This document shows, one piece after another, positions 23,336 to 33,919 of a DNA stretch of 64,000 nucleotides. A program made the position numbers and the translations under genes. The notes below the pieces were generated by a model. That model was not told where the DNA came from, made no database searches, and was given only the letters and a program-made list of their open reading frames with translations. Location of the stretch: positions 686,001 to 750,000 of the forward strand of contig JADANN010000331.1 in assembly GCA_018806985.1 (NCBI GenBank), given 5' to 3'. Position 1 is the first letter of the stretch, and each line of letters opens with the position of its first letter. This stretch comes from Angiostrongylus vasorum (lineage: Eukaryota > Nematoda > Chromadorea > Rhabditida > Metastrongylidae).

Positions 23336-23610
23336 AAAAAAAGGATAAGGCTCCTGGCGTTGACCTCTGAGGGATGCATCATGCATTCGACTTCATTAAG
23401 CATCGTTTGGAGGTGATTGAATGTATGTCTGGCCTTACAATGATTCGCGGTGGCCTAACGATGTATCGAGCCAGTGCTGGTGTCCTCCCAGACAAGTCTA
23501 GTACCAATTTGCCGTCCCTTGAGCGAGGGATGGAAGGCTTAGTGAGCCACGGGGGCGGGGATCGATTCCACGTGTATGTTGCAGGGCGCTTTCGACAACT
23601 GCGTCATGAG
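23336..23610 (-). repeat. R2 tRNA-derived SINE
   Basis: Reverse copy with tail aaaaaaaggataagg and body gagggatgcatcatgcatt. The tRNA-like head is eroded. It abuts the solo Penelope-like LTR on its right. Confidence 0.75.
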
Positions 23611-23654
23611 CAAGTAGGATAGGATTGTAAAATTAAGTCTCACTCGTGACAGCA

Positions 23655-23790
23655 CGGCTCTGAGGAAGGCGAAATCGCCGAAACGTTAACCATCGACCAA
23701 CAACGTCAGCGACAACGACAACGAAAACTCATGCCAACCTCAGATCAGCTCAATAAAATCAATTTATAAGACCATATAAATAAATAGGAT
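23655..23790 (+). mobile_element. Solo Penelope-like LTR fragment
   Basis: A hammerhead-like core (ctgaggaaggcg...gaaacgtt) is followed by a tail (aatttataagaccatataaataaata) resembling the end of the 12.2-13.6 kb element. No coding region is attached. It directly abuts an R2 SINE copy. Confidence 0.55.
23660..23689 (+). ncRNA. Hammerhead-ribozyme-like core, solo LTR
   Basis: CTGAGGA, the hairpin GGCG-AAAT-CGCC, GAAA and CGTTAA. The core is intact except that the cleavage-site triplet reads GTT rather than GTC. Confidence 0.55.
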
Positions 23791-23799
23791 GGAACTGCT

Positions 23800-24915
23800 C
23801 TTAAAATGGAAAAAGAGTTCAATTCATGATGAAATGTACGATAAATCCTAGTGGATGGCTCTTCGTGAGGAAATCTGAAAGGAAGTCATCGAGTCCTGAA
23901 GCTGTACCTCTCTTCATGCTTTCTACTGCAACTTGAACAGCAGAGCACAGGATCCTAGGTGGCTTTCCTCCAGCTGTAATTTTCGAGTTCGAGACGAAGG
24001 TTATAACACAGAAAAGATTAATATAAGACCTTCTGGCTATCATGTATTGGCGGAACGCGTGGATGTCTCATGTTGGTTCCTCGTGGCGGATTGTGGGACA
24101 GTGTAGTCTCAAAGATCCTGATGCGACTTCTGAAGACTTGGTCGTTATTGAGCTGCTTTTGTTTACGTTTACTTTCTGTGTTGATGTAAATTCTACTGTA
24201 AAGATCTTCTACAGCTAGCATTTATTATCATCCCTGTTAGGGTGTTTGCAATAGGATCAAGCTTCAGTTTCTGTTCTCTTCTCGTGCAGCTCCTTAGTGG
24301 TAATGGAGATGCCATCCGAATTTCTTATCTGAGAAGCTCAGGAGAGTTTGGAACAAGTTTTAAGCCCTTCGTCAAACAGCTGTCTTCATTTTCGTTTTCT
24401 TTAATCCGCTAGTCAAATTTGGATAGAATTTTGCGCAGAATGTTTACTTCATACATAGCCCATATTTTCTTCAAGGTTCTGTGACATGAAATCTTTTCAA
24501 GATTACGGCTGAATCTGAACTTCGCGTCACTAATGCGGTGACTGGACCCAGTACAGAATGAAGGGACCACCGATGTACCAAAAAATTGCAATTACTGGTC
24601 ATGAAGATATGGTCGATTTCCGTATGAACCGTGCCGTCAGGAGGCCCCATGTCCATCTGCTATTGCTTCCGAGATTTCGTAATGGAAATGTTTCTCTAAA
24701 AATGGCAAGGGATCAGTCATTTAGTCGACGTACGTCGGTCTTTCCGCTTTTTGTCTCTTGTAGGGCGAAAAACATGGAATTTGATGCGATTGGCTGCCCC
24801 AAGAAGAGCGTAAAAGTCGGCGTCCGAAGAGACTGTTACGGCGTTATAGGTCCAAAGCAAGAAACAGTTTCAGTGGCACGTCGTATGCCTGCTCATCCTG
24901 TCCGTTTCCAGTGAC
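23800..24915 (-). mobile_element. Truncated RTE-clade LINE fragment
   Basis: Read on the - strand, the APE-domain end appears first (DGTVHTEIDHIFMTSNCNFL near 24.6 kb). Next, in another frame, comes SVVPSFCTGSSHRI with FRFSRNLEKI. The linker before RT begins at 24.04-23.82 kb (SMKRGTASGLDDFLSDFL). These match the same positions in the 39.7-43.6 kb copy. The element stops inside RT and has several frameshifts. It lies in the intron between 22394 and 25377. Confidence 0.7.
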
Positions 24916-25034
24916 ATCCTTTTCTAGCTCGAGATTTGATCGCCTCTCACCGGTTGTCTCATCGCCGCTCGTCGTAGATTGAGCGCGCGACAGCAAGGCC
25001 AAAATTTCGTTGGTCTAGCCATTGTGGTTTCGTC

Positions 25035-25312
25035 GGATCCCGAGGTTAGCCGTAGTTTTGCTCAATTCGTCGCTCAGGCAGTCGCCGCCCTTGTGGATCA
25101 AAAGGAGAATTTCCACCATTCGACTAGTTTGATACCAGGACTGTGGTGATTTATGATATTGGTTTACTCTCATCTGGGCTTTGGAATGGAAACGTCGAAT
25201 TCCGTCTCAGCTTGGTAGACCTCGTTGGGGGATAAACCCTCCACTGTACATCGCAGTCCGCTACCCATGAACATGTCCCATCCACGATGAGACGTTAAAC
25301 CTTTGGGAGAAC
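25035..25312 (-). repeat. R1 repeat, diverged
   Basis: Reverse-orientation copy recognised from the ttgtggatcaaaaggag, taccaggactgtgg and cacgatgagacgttaaacc blocks. The tail side is eroded. It lies just upstream of the TIL 5 exon. Confidence 0.68.
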
Positions 25313-25376
25313 AGTTCTTCCAACAACCCAATCATTTGTTGTTTAATGAGTTGCAATCTAAGTCAGAGATATTTAG

Positions 25377-25476
25377 GAGTTTGTGGTCTGTGGCTCTTCA
25401 TGTCCTGTCGGCTGCGATAACCGTCGACCACAGAGTTGTACACCATGTGAATCCGGCTGCTTCTGTAAAATGGTAG
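25377..25476 (+). CDS. Exon: TIL domain 5, cysteines 2-8
   Basis: The acceptor is ATATTTAG (phase 0). The exon encodes EFVVCGSSCPVGCDNRRPQS, then CTPCESGCFCKM. All seven cysteines have TIL spacing. Two donors compete: GTAGGT at 25473 (phase 0) and GTTGCA at 25477 (phase 1). Only the second keeps frame into the next recognised exon at 25690, so it is preferred here despite the weaker site. Confidence 0.85.
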
Positions 25477-25689
25477 GTTGCATAAGAAATAACTTTGTCG
25501 ATTGATAAAATCTCAAGGTGTAAAAGTTTATTGTTACGAGGTATTGCTCTATTTTAATTTACATCAATGTTTCTATGTTTTTTGTCACAAATCTTAAATA
25601 GGTTATCTCTCTTAGCAATGTTCATTCAACGGCGCTGCTATTTTTTTGCAGAATTTTGCACAAAGTCATGTTCATAGTGAACCTTTCAG

Positions 25690-25910
25690 GACTGGTATTT
25701 CAAAACTCCAGTAATTGGAGAAATTCAGTTTGTGTACGACCGGACGAATGTGCAGATTTTACTCATCAAGAGATTCCATCTTCAACAACTTTATCGACAA
25801 CCACTGTGGTCACACTGGAATCGGCTCAATTCTCCACCACTAACGAAAATGGTCTAATGATATCAAGTCTGAAAAGAATTTATTTCAGCTTCCAATTCAT
25901 TCTTCAGTAG
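25690..25910 (+). CDS. Exon: TIL domain 5, cysteines 9-10, and Thr/Ser-rich tail
   Basis: After AACCTTTCAG the frame encodes GLVFQNSSNWRNSVCVRPDE C, closing TIL 5, then a Ser/Thr-rich stretch (SSTTLSTTTVV and on) that may be O-glycosylated linker. The frame stays open to a TAG at 25908-25910. Either the exon ends earlier (for example at GTCTAA from 25852, phase 1) and the gene continues into TIL 6, or this is a true C-terminus and a second gene begins at TIL 6. I favour continuation, because TIL 6 lacks its own visible start. Confidence 0.65.
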
Positions 25911-26269
25911 TGCAAACTGTTAAGCCTATAACTATTACGGTAGCTCATTTGAGCGTAGTGATTCTCTTTCATCTTTTTATATTGGGCGTTTTGTTACAAA
26001 CAAGCCGCATACGTAAAGAAAAAAGTCAAAAAATAAAAAAGAAAAAAGAAAAAAAAGAATTTTAGCAAACTTCTTCTGAGTTTCGAAAGGTTTTCCAGAT
26101 TCTAAACGCTTCAAATAGATTATTAGGCATGCTAACTGATATAAAGGGGAAACAACTATGAGAAAATACAAGTATGAAAAATGTGAGAAGATATTGCGGT
26201 TCTAGCAAAATTTAGTTCAAGTGTCTAATGTTTTCTTGATAATCAAAAAGCGATGTCCTTGATACAATG

Positions 26270-26640
26270 TTCATTTCATGACAACTAATGTTTCGCAAAT
26301 TTTCCTATCTTTAGAGCCTGGCATGAAAGGACCAAGTTAATGCATAATCTAGCTATCCAAACACCTCCATAACCACGACAGAAGAAACCTAAAATATAGC
26401 ACGGGAAGAAACAGCTTCTTCGTGCGGTTGGTCCCCCTGCAAGATGCGGAAGACCCACAAAATACGATGATTCTTTAACGAAATTGTTCTATATGCGACT
26501 GAGAGTTAGGTTTCATCTTTTTCTGTTGAACTCATGGAAGTGATTGGCAGACTAGATTGCACATCAACTTGACGTTTCCAGGCTCTGAAGGGTATGAAAT
26601 TAGTCGAAACCTAAGCTATTTTGAATAAGTAGTATAATAA
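26270..26640. repeat. Decayed foldback related to the 10.7-11.4 kb element
   Basis: Shared blocks include cacctccataacca (cacttccataacca in the first copy) and agcttcttcg, and a decayed hammerhead-like string occurs at each end (tttcgcaaattttcc near 26.29 kb; ctctgaaggg...gtcgaaacc near 26.58-26.62 kb). The arms are much more diverged than at 10.7 kb. Confidence 0.45.
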
Positions 26641-27227
26641 TAACTTGATGTCTTCTTATCAGGAAAGCAACGAAGTATTGATCAGTGCTGACTTTAGTAC
26701 AAAATCGGTCCTCGGTACTTATCTCAAAATTTCTTTCCTCACTGACCAGTCAATGGTTCAGAACTACCACGGCAATGTCCAACTACAACAGTTGACATCG
26801 GTGGCAGGCCATGTGCTGCAGATTCAGATTGTCCAACCGATCAAGTACGACGGTTATCAACATTTTTCTAAATGTTCTTTAGAATTTGAGAGCCTCTTCA
26901 CTGTGCTGAAAAACTTTGAAGATTAAGATAAAGATTTTACCGAAAAACAATCAATAAATAACAGTTTAGATACTCTTCTCGACAGATTTTCTTTTTTTAG
27001 ATCTTAGTTACCTATTCTAGAAGGGTAACTAGGGCTTTGACGAAAAAATTTATCCTCTCCTTTATCACTTGGCTAACTACTCTTCAAAAACGACTAAACT
27101 TTTTAACTGTTTTGAATCTTTCGTTTCTCACTTCGATCGTTCTTTCTTTTCCTTTCCATTTAGTAAATATTTCAGTTGACTCATTCTAGAGCTAGATTTC
27201 ATATTTCATTTGCCCAGTAACGTTCTT

Positions 27228-27603
27228 CCTCCCAACGGTTTGCCGCCTCATCGTGGCTGGGAGGTGTTCCTGGGTGTCGGACTGCGATGTACAGCGGGAG
27301 GTTTCGTTCCTCCGGCAGGGTCTCCCAAACTGAGAAGGAGTCCGGCGTTTCCATCAGGAAACCTAGCTAACAGCAAACCAATACCAGGATTCACCACCGT
27401 CCTGGTATCAAAGGCGCATGATGGCAAATCTCCCTATGATCAACAAGGACTGCGACCACCTGTCGTGGTGACGACCTGGGTGGAGTTTGGCCAGGCTGTC
27501 CCTCGGTATTCCACAATATCTTAACCAGCAAATCTCCGAAAAATGGTGATTATGCTGGGGGCCCGCACAACTAGTGAGGACGGGCCGTTCAAGTATCAAG
27601 TAA
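27228..27603 (+). repeat. R1 repeat
   Basis: A full copy starting cctcccaacggtttgccgcc. Flanked by gtaacgttctt at 27217-27227 and 27604-27614, an 11-base target-site duplication. Its open frame (FLGVGLRCTAGGFVPPAGSP and on) is not conserved between copies and is not taken as a gene. Confidence 0.82.
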
Positions 27604-27779
27604 GTAACGTTCTTTATGCCCCTCCACATGACTTTTATTAAGCTCATTCCTCTTCTTTCAAATAAATCTAATACATTTTTTATTGTTTTTCCTTACAAAT
27701 GTAAAGTGTATTTTGTTGAATTAATTACAATTCACCTCATCGTTTAATAAGCTAGCCATCGGATTATTTTGCTTTTTAG

Positions 27780-27902
27780 CATTGTTGCCGATCTCTGATC
27801 CTCTCATTGGGCGTAAATCCTCAACGGTGCACCTGTGCTGATCCGAACGCAGTCTGGTCGGCTTGTGGTAGTCTGTGTCCGGAATACTGTGGGCAATCGG
27901 CA
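27780..27902 (+). CDS. Exon: TIL domain 6, cysteines 1-4
   Basis: The acceptor is GCTTTTTAG and the donor GTAAGC. In the frame needed by the next exon it ends CTCADPNAVWSACGSLCPEY then CGQSA, cysteines 1-4 of a TIL domain, phase 0 out. The 5' part in this frame (HCCRSLILSLGV) is unlike the hydrophilic linkers elsewhere. The +1 frame reads LLPISDPLIGRKSSTVH, more linker-like, and meets CADPN if one C of the CACC near 27829 is dropped. So a small indel here is possible. Confidence 0.75.
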
Positions 27903-28723
27903 GTAAGCATGAGATTAAATAAAATTTTGGAGAAACCGCCTCTATAACTTATCTTTACTCTTATCTTTCATTTCTAACCTCAAGTTCGAATCTCATCGAC
28001 TTACTTCTTACAACGTTGAGTAGAAAGAAGAAAGTCTTAAATATCGTTAGCTAATAGTTCCTTCATGGAAGTGGAGTTTTTCTATTTTTTTACTCGTTCA
28101 TTATAGAGGTGATGCTTATGGGTATCGAATAGTGATGTACCATAAAAGGTTGATTTCTCAGACAACTACGGCGAAGTAGTTCAACGCTTTTAGCGGAAAA
28201 CCGGGTTAGAAATAAACCGCCACCAGAATTCCTATTGATCTAGCAATAATCTAGCCACTAGGTAGGACATTTTTTGAAGTGATCTGACGCCAATCGATGG
28301 TGAGGATCTGTTAATATGCTGCTGTCTTCGAACTGAAATAAACATTTACCCTCTAAGTAAACGATAAGCTCCAATAGCCATCATATCATATCATTCCTCA
28401 AATATGAGATTTTTTCTATTGTTTTTTAATAAGACGAGATAGATACATCACATTTTAAACGGCAGCTTTTGTGAGAAACCATTCGCAATAAAGCCGATTT
28501 GAGAAAAATTCGAAAATGAAGCTGTTGTCTTCTACATGAGTCTTCCTTGACTCACAGAGGATGTTATCATCAAACCTAACCATCATCCATCACTGCAAAA
28601 GAGGATCACTTTTATCAAATAGTATCTATTAATCTGTATAACTGGAAAGTCGACCTATTGGACATGATTTGATAAGGATTTCAATGATCTAACTATTCTA
28701 ACTATTTGCTCCAGTAATAGATG

Positions 28724-28997
28724 TCTAAGGCGCGTGTGGCGCTGTGGTAGGAGGCGCTGTGCAACACACATGGGATCGATTCCGCGCCCTAGGCTCACCA
28801 AGCGTTCCATCCCTCCGGGTTCGGCAAATTGGTACCAGACTTGTCTGGGATGATAGCAGCACTGGCTCCATACATCGGTTGGCCACCGCGAGTCACTGTA
28901 TGCATTCAGTCACCTCCAGACGATGCTTAATGAAGTCGAATGGATGGGGCATCCCTCAAGGATTAATCAACGTCGAGAGTTTGATTCTTTTATCCTT
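28724..28997 (+). repeat. R2 tRNA-derived SINE
   Basis: Head gcgcgtgtggcgctgtggtag, tail ttttatccttt. The short string taatagatg occurs at 28715-28723 and 28998-29006, a possible target-site duplication of only nine bases. Confidence 0.75.
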
Positions 28998-29676
28998 TAA
29001 TAGATGCCTGCTCGGTGTATAATCTTCCTTCTGTTGTATGGCTTACTACTACTACAACTGCATTACGTTGTTCAAGTTCTTATGTTGTGCCATTACATTC
29101 CTCTGATTAGAAGAAACTGGAGATTGTCGGAGAATGAGTTCGAAAAGACACCACGAAACTCAGTTAAGTCCGTTCCTTGGTAAATCGCACTAGATGAGGT
29201 GTGGCACTAGTGAAATAAGGATGGGGAATATTTCAAAATTTCTTACAAACTGTGATGTTTTCGGCTATTTCATAAAACCCTGATAGTGCTTGCCTCCTGA
29301 TTCTGGATCAAGTCGCCCCGGAAACCTGGCTGAGGTCACTTCTGGCTAATAATGAGGAATTGGTAATGAACTCTTCGTCATGGCACGGTTTCCAGTTGTC
29401 TAAATGCTCAAGTTTTTTTCGATTTCGATGGAATAAAGACTATCTGATTTTTGTCGTAATCATTTATGGCATCTCTTAACAAATTTGTGTTGTTTTTTTC
29501 ACCAAATTTTATTTGTTTTCTCCAAATTTGGCTTTGTAGCCATTTTCTTTGATTACAAGGCTCCCCTATACTATAATACTGAAACTCGAGCAGTGATATT
29601 TCTGATTTAAATAAATCATTAAGAATGAAATACGTCAAAGATTGAATAGCTGCTCAAATCTTTTTGTAAAATTTAG

Positions 29677-29797
29677 GTGCCTCATTGTTCGTCAACGTGT
29701 AATCCTGGTTGCCAGTGTGCTTACGGCTTCGTCAAAGCAAGAAATGATGTCACGGCACCATGTGTTCTACGGACGAGTTGTCCTAATATCACAGTAG
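29677..29797 (+). CDS. Exon: TIL domain 6, cysteines 5-10
   Basis: The acceptor is AAATTTAG (phase 0) and the donor GTAGGT (phase 1). The exon encodes VPHCSSTCNPGCQCAYGFVK, a linker, and PCVLRTSCPNITV. This completes a ten-cysteine TIL domain in frame with the 27780 exon. The single leftover G joins CA of the next exon, leading directly into the SOD-like domain, so the two folds are covalently joined with almost no linker. Confidence 0.87.
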
Positions 29798-30214
29798 GTA
29801 GGTAATCTGCTCAAAAAACGAAAGCCCATATATTTTGTTCTGTTTTTCACCAAAAAGTCTTACGTTTGCCTCTTTCATCTTCTATTGAATAAATTCTTAC
29901 GAAAAAAGGGGATTGGAAATACCTGGTCTCATCATATTCCAGCAAAAAAATGGAGAGCCACGCGCGATGATGAAGGAGATTCCATACACACCGAAGAATC
30001 CATTCACAGATCAACAAGTTAGTCGTAAACAGTAATTGATGTCTGAAGGCTTCTAATATCCAATTTTTTGTCTATATTGCACTCTCTGATAAATTCTAAA
30101 CCACGTTAATTAAATAGATAATAAAGGAGCTAGGTATCAATCGCCGGTCCCTGGTTGGGTGGTCTACTAATAGTCCACTCTCCAATCTTAACCTTTTTAT
30201 TTACTGCCTACTCT

Positions 30215-30512
30215 TTTTAATGGCAGGGTATATAGTGATAAGGTTGAGATTGTGATTACAAGTACAGCCTCAGCTTAACTGGGTTCATTGCCGATTTGGA
30301 CTCCCCAGATCAATCCCGCTGACGGGTGATTGCTGATGGCAGTGATCGATAGAACTAGCTGACAGACAAGCGAAACGAAGACCCGCATGGTGTGGTGGTG
30401 AACGCGTTAGGGCCCCCTAAAGGGGTAACAGCGCGTTGGTTCCTCACCGCAGACACTTGCGGTCCGGAGTTCTGCAAATATCTCAGCATCATAGAAATCC
30501 GTTCTCCATCAT
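30215..30512 (+). repeat. R3 repeat
   Basis: A + copy: cctcagcttaactgggttca, gatagaactagctgacagac, gtggtggtgaacgcgtta, then cagacacttgcggtccgg and caaatatctcagcatcat. Intronic, before the SOD-like exons. Confidence 0.75.
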
Positions 30513-31134
30513 ACACTCAAGAACTAGAGATGATTTAGAAAAATAACATCTATCCGTGCAATGCAATTCTTTTCCTCTTTTTTCTGTCCTCCGTTACCTA
30601 ATCTTTTTCTCCAAATTTCCAACGAACATTTTAAAAAACGGAAGTTGTGACGTGACAATTTTCAGGTTTTCTAAACCATGTAGCAACTTAATAATCCTCT
30701 TTTTTAATTTCTGTTAAAATCATTCAAAAAAGGCTTTTGAATCCTGGGCTACTGAGAAAGGACATAAGCTTCCTGTGCAGGAAAGGAAGTCCATGGATGA
30801 GTTAAAGCTTAAGGAAAGAGCGAACGTCTTCGTTTTTCGGAGATCATCTATCTACTTCCATCATCTCCCATTCTACAACCTGATTATTACTGGAACCACA
30901 CTGCAGCGCTTATTTTTCTCGCCTTTTTAAATCTCTCAACACTTCTCAAATTCTCATTGATGGCATTTGAGCTTCTCACTCGAAAAATTTGATAGCTGGA
31001 CATAAAATAACCTGCGTTCCATATCAATTCACAGTGAAGTCAACATTATGTGGCAATAATGTCAAATTGTATATAAAATTTCGAATTTCGAAAACTTATG
31101 ACTACTACTAACATTTTTGTTAAGCTTGCCACAG

Positions 31135-31215
31135 CAAATCTGGTGCCGGCTCAAAAATCAGTCAGTGGTCGATTCAGCTTCACACAAATCAGTGCAAACA
31201 ATCTTCGTATAAGTG
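31135..31215 (+). CDS. Exon: Cu/Zn-SOD-like domain, N-terminal strands
   Basis: The exon lies between GCCACAG and GTGAGA, phase 1 at both ends. It encodes NLVPAQKSVSGRFSFTQISA and NNLRISG, matching the first beta strands of a Cu/Zn superoxide dismutase (A-x-L then V-x-G-x-I-x-F-x-Q, then L-x-V-x-G). Joined to the 32827 exon it gives ISG-VLTGLPRGEH, the normal run into the copper site. Confidence 0.8.
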
Positions 31216-31239
31216 GTGAGATAATATTGTACTTTTCCT

Positions 31240-31405
31240 TCGTAGAGTTCCTCTGTCGAATTCCTCTTGTTTATGTTTTTTCTTGTCCTTTTCTTGTCAT
31301 TTGTTGTCCGTCATTTTCCCTTTTATCGTGTTTTTCTTGCCCTTCATTGTCCTCTTATTCCTTTATTGTTTTTTCTTTCCTTTTTGTTTCCTCTTTTTAT
31401 CAACC
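31240..31405. repeat. T-rich low-complexity tract
   Basis: Imperfect repeats of ttttcttgtcc and tttatcgtg/ttttattg units directly after the SOD-like exon 31135-31215. No coding meaning is seen. Confidence 0.5.
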
Positions 31406-31819
31406 TCGTGTTAGTTTATGACTGAAAGAATACATCTCTTTCTTTATGTTGAAGAACTTAACAAGGTGATTAACAAGACAAATTTATCAACCTCGCGTAA
31501 GCGTAAGAAATTAAAAACATGTTAACAAAGTGAGTTGGTTGTGTTAAGAAAAAATTCTCGCCTCAAGTTCATCATAAATATTTCGCATCAACCAGACGCA
31601 GTGATTATGTGCTGTCTCTTTATCATAATCGATATCTATTTACAAATGCATTAACAGGAAAACTGTTCATTTTTGTATAAAAGATGCAATAGTGATAGAT
31701 GAAAAAATCAAGCAGTGACTTAGAAAAAACGAAAAACTTGAGAAAGAATCAATGAAGTTGTTGGGTTATTTTACAGTTTTCTATGAGCAAGACATAAAAT
31801 CAGAGATTTTCATGGAGAA

Positions 31820-32090
31820 GAATGGACCACACAGCGGTTGTATGTGGTGCAGTGATTGGAGGTGCCCTGCAATACATGAGGGATCGATCCCTGCACCCCC
31901 TGGCCCACCAAGCCTCCCATCCCTCCTGCGTTGGCAGATTGGTACTAGACTTCTCCGGGAGAATAGCAGGACTAGCTCGATATATCGGTAGGCTACCCTG
32001 CAGTCAATGTAAAGTAAGATATCTATTCAATCACCTCCAACGATGCTTAATGACGTCGAATGCATGGCGCATCCTTCAAGGATAGGTTAA
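31820..32090 (+). repeat. R2 tRNA-derived SINE, diverged head
   Basis: The head reads tgtggtgcagtgattggagg, the body is intact through caatcacctccaacgatgc and gcgcatccttcaagg. It lies in the intron between the SOD-like exons, just left of an R1 copy. Confidence 0.72.
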
Positions 32091-32191
32091 GGCAGAAGGC
32101 CTTAAAGAGCCTTAGAATGAGCGAATGGTCCTATTCGGTCGGATTACGGTAAAGAGAAAAGGAAGGATTCAGAGAAGTGTTAAATAAGTGA

Positions 32192-32570
32192 CCTCCCAAC
32201 GGTTTACCGCCTCATCGTGGCTGGGAGGTGTTTCTGGGTGTCGGACTGCGATGTACAGCGGGGGGGATTCGTCCCCCCGGCAGGGTCTCCCAAGCTGATA
32301 AGGAGTCCGACCTTTCCATCAGGAAGCCTAGCTACCAATAACAGGATCCGCTACCGTCCTGGTATCAAGGTCGCATAGTGGCAAATCTCCCTCTGATCCA
32401 CAACGGCTGCGACTGCCCGTGGTGGTGAAGACTTGGGGGCAGACTTTGGCCAGGCTGACCTCAGGATTCCAGGGAACCACATTGGCTTAACCAGCAAATC
32501 TACTATAGGTTGTGATTATACTGGGGCCCGCACAACCAGTGAGGACGGGCCGTTCAAGTGTTCAAGTTCA
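32192..32570 (+). repeat. R1 repeat
   Basis: A full copy starting cctcccaacggtttaccgcc. Flanked by ttaaataagtga at 32180-32191 and 32571-32582, a 12-base target-site duplication. It lies in the intron between the two SOD-like exons. Confidence 0.82.
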
Positions 32571-32826
32571 TTAAATAAGTGAACGATATTCATCAGAGCT
32601 ATTATAAGCGAAACTCGTTAGAAAATAGTCAATAATAATCAGAAGTTAATCAATTAAATTCATTGTTACGTATCCATTGATTGGAGGAAATTCACTAAAA
32701 AGGAGATTATAGTCGTTGAAAAATCAGTTTTAGGTATTCATTTGTTAAAAAAACCTTATTATAGAAGTACTAACAGTTTGTGAAAAATCAGTAAAAGTAT
32801 TTTCTGATAGAAAGAACTCGTTATAG

Positions 32827-32967
32827 GTGTGCTTACTGGTTTACCACGTGGAGAACACGCTGTGCTCATTCATCAGTTCGGCGATCTCTCCGATGGTTGT
32901 AGTCGTTTGGGACCACCGTTCCTCTTCAAAAGGGGACTAGGCACCCCGTCACTTGGTGATGTCATTG
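32827..32967 (+). CDS. Exon: Cu/Zn-SOD-like domain, degenerate metal-site region
   Basis: The acceptor is CGTTATAG and the donor GTGAGG, phase 1 at both ends. The exon encodes VLTGLPRGEHAVLIHQFGDL, then SDGCSRLGPPFLFKRG and LGDVIG. The HQFGDLSDGC-x(3)-GP block is unmistakably SOD1-like (human SOD1 G-L-H-G-F-H-V-H-E-F-G-D). In human numbering H46 is Leu, H63 in GPHF is Pro, the zinc histidines H71 and H80 are absent, and the zinc loop is shortened. H43, H48, C57 and D83 remain. The fold is probably kept while dismutase activity should be lost. Confidence 0.85.
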
Positions 32968-33829
32968 GTGAGGATTTTTCGATTTTCCACCGTTTCTATG
33001 TTAGCAATAAATGGTTTTGTTTTCTGATATAATTGTGATTGTTTTTCAATTTTTTGAAAATAACATGAATTTTAGGAGAGGAGAGTGTTTGTAGTTTTTT
33101 GCGCCTTTTTTCCAAATTTTTCAACCTTAGCGTTCTATCTCAGGGTTCTCAAAAAACTGAAATGTTTCTTGTAGGATCTCCCAAAAAAGCTATTTATGAA
33201 CATACGGCTTTTTTAGCGAAGTACATTTATTCAACTTGCTTAAATAGCGTGAGAGTGGCGCTTTTTATTTATTGATCAATGTATTAAGTATGTCAATGTA
33301 TGCTCTCTTTTTTTGAAGTAGCACAAGATTTGCGCTGGTCGACTTTAAAAAAAATTTGAACGAAACTACCACTTTATGTTTCCGACTCTAATAAGGTCTT
33401 GGGCTTTTTCTGGATGGGACCATGCGGTCGAACCAATCAGCATTTGCGTGCAATCAGCACTGCGTTGTGTTGTGCCATAATGTCCGTTTAAGTTGAGATT
33501 GATAATAGTTTTTGAAATCCTAGCAAAAAAAACTGAAAGCCGTTTGCGGCACTTTCGCAAAGGAGATAAGACGACGAATGGATGTGTAATAATTAAAAGT
33601 GAGTTTTTTTTCCGTGTTTTTTAGTTGACGATTCACATTCGGCATCGTTCGTTCGTGTCGTTGATTGGCCCATCGCCGATGTTGTCGGTCGTTCAATAGC
33701 CATTTATAGGTAGGCATTCATTTGATGGCTATTATTCTTAAGAAAGTTTTTGTAGTTCTGGTCAAATAATGTGTTACAAGAAAGCAGTATTGTTAGTAAA
33801 TATTAACAGCGAATCTAGTTGGTTAGAGC

Positions 33830-33905
33830 ACACCCAGTATTTCTTTCGTTCATGGTCGTCATCCACGAAAATGTTCTGCACGAATGAGTGCAGTGGTGAA
33901 TTCAA
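33830..33905 (-). repeat. R5 coding-like repeat, fragment
   Basis: The - strand reads NIFVDDDHERK, the same core motif as the other R5 copies. Only about 75 bases are recognisable, just left of the possible last exon. Confidence 0.35.
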
Positions 33906-33919
33906 CCAATTAGTGTGAG

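Noticed and set aside
27210..27524. 104-codon + strand frame with proline-rich protein look
   Set aside because: It lies wholly within an R1 repeat. Other R1 copies disrupt the same frame and both strands give similar-length frames, so it is not a gene.
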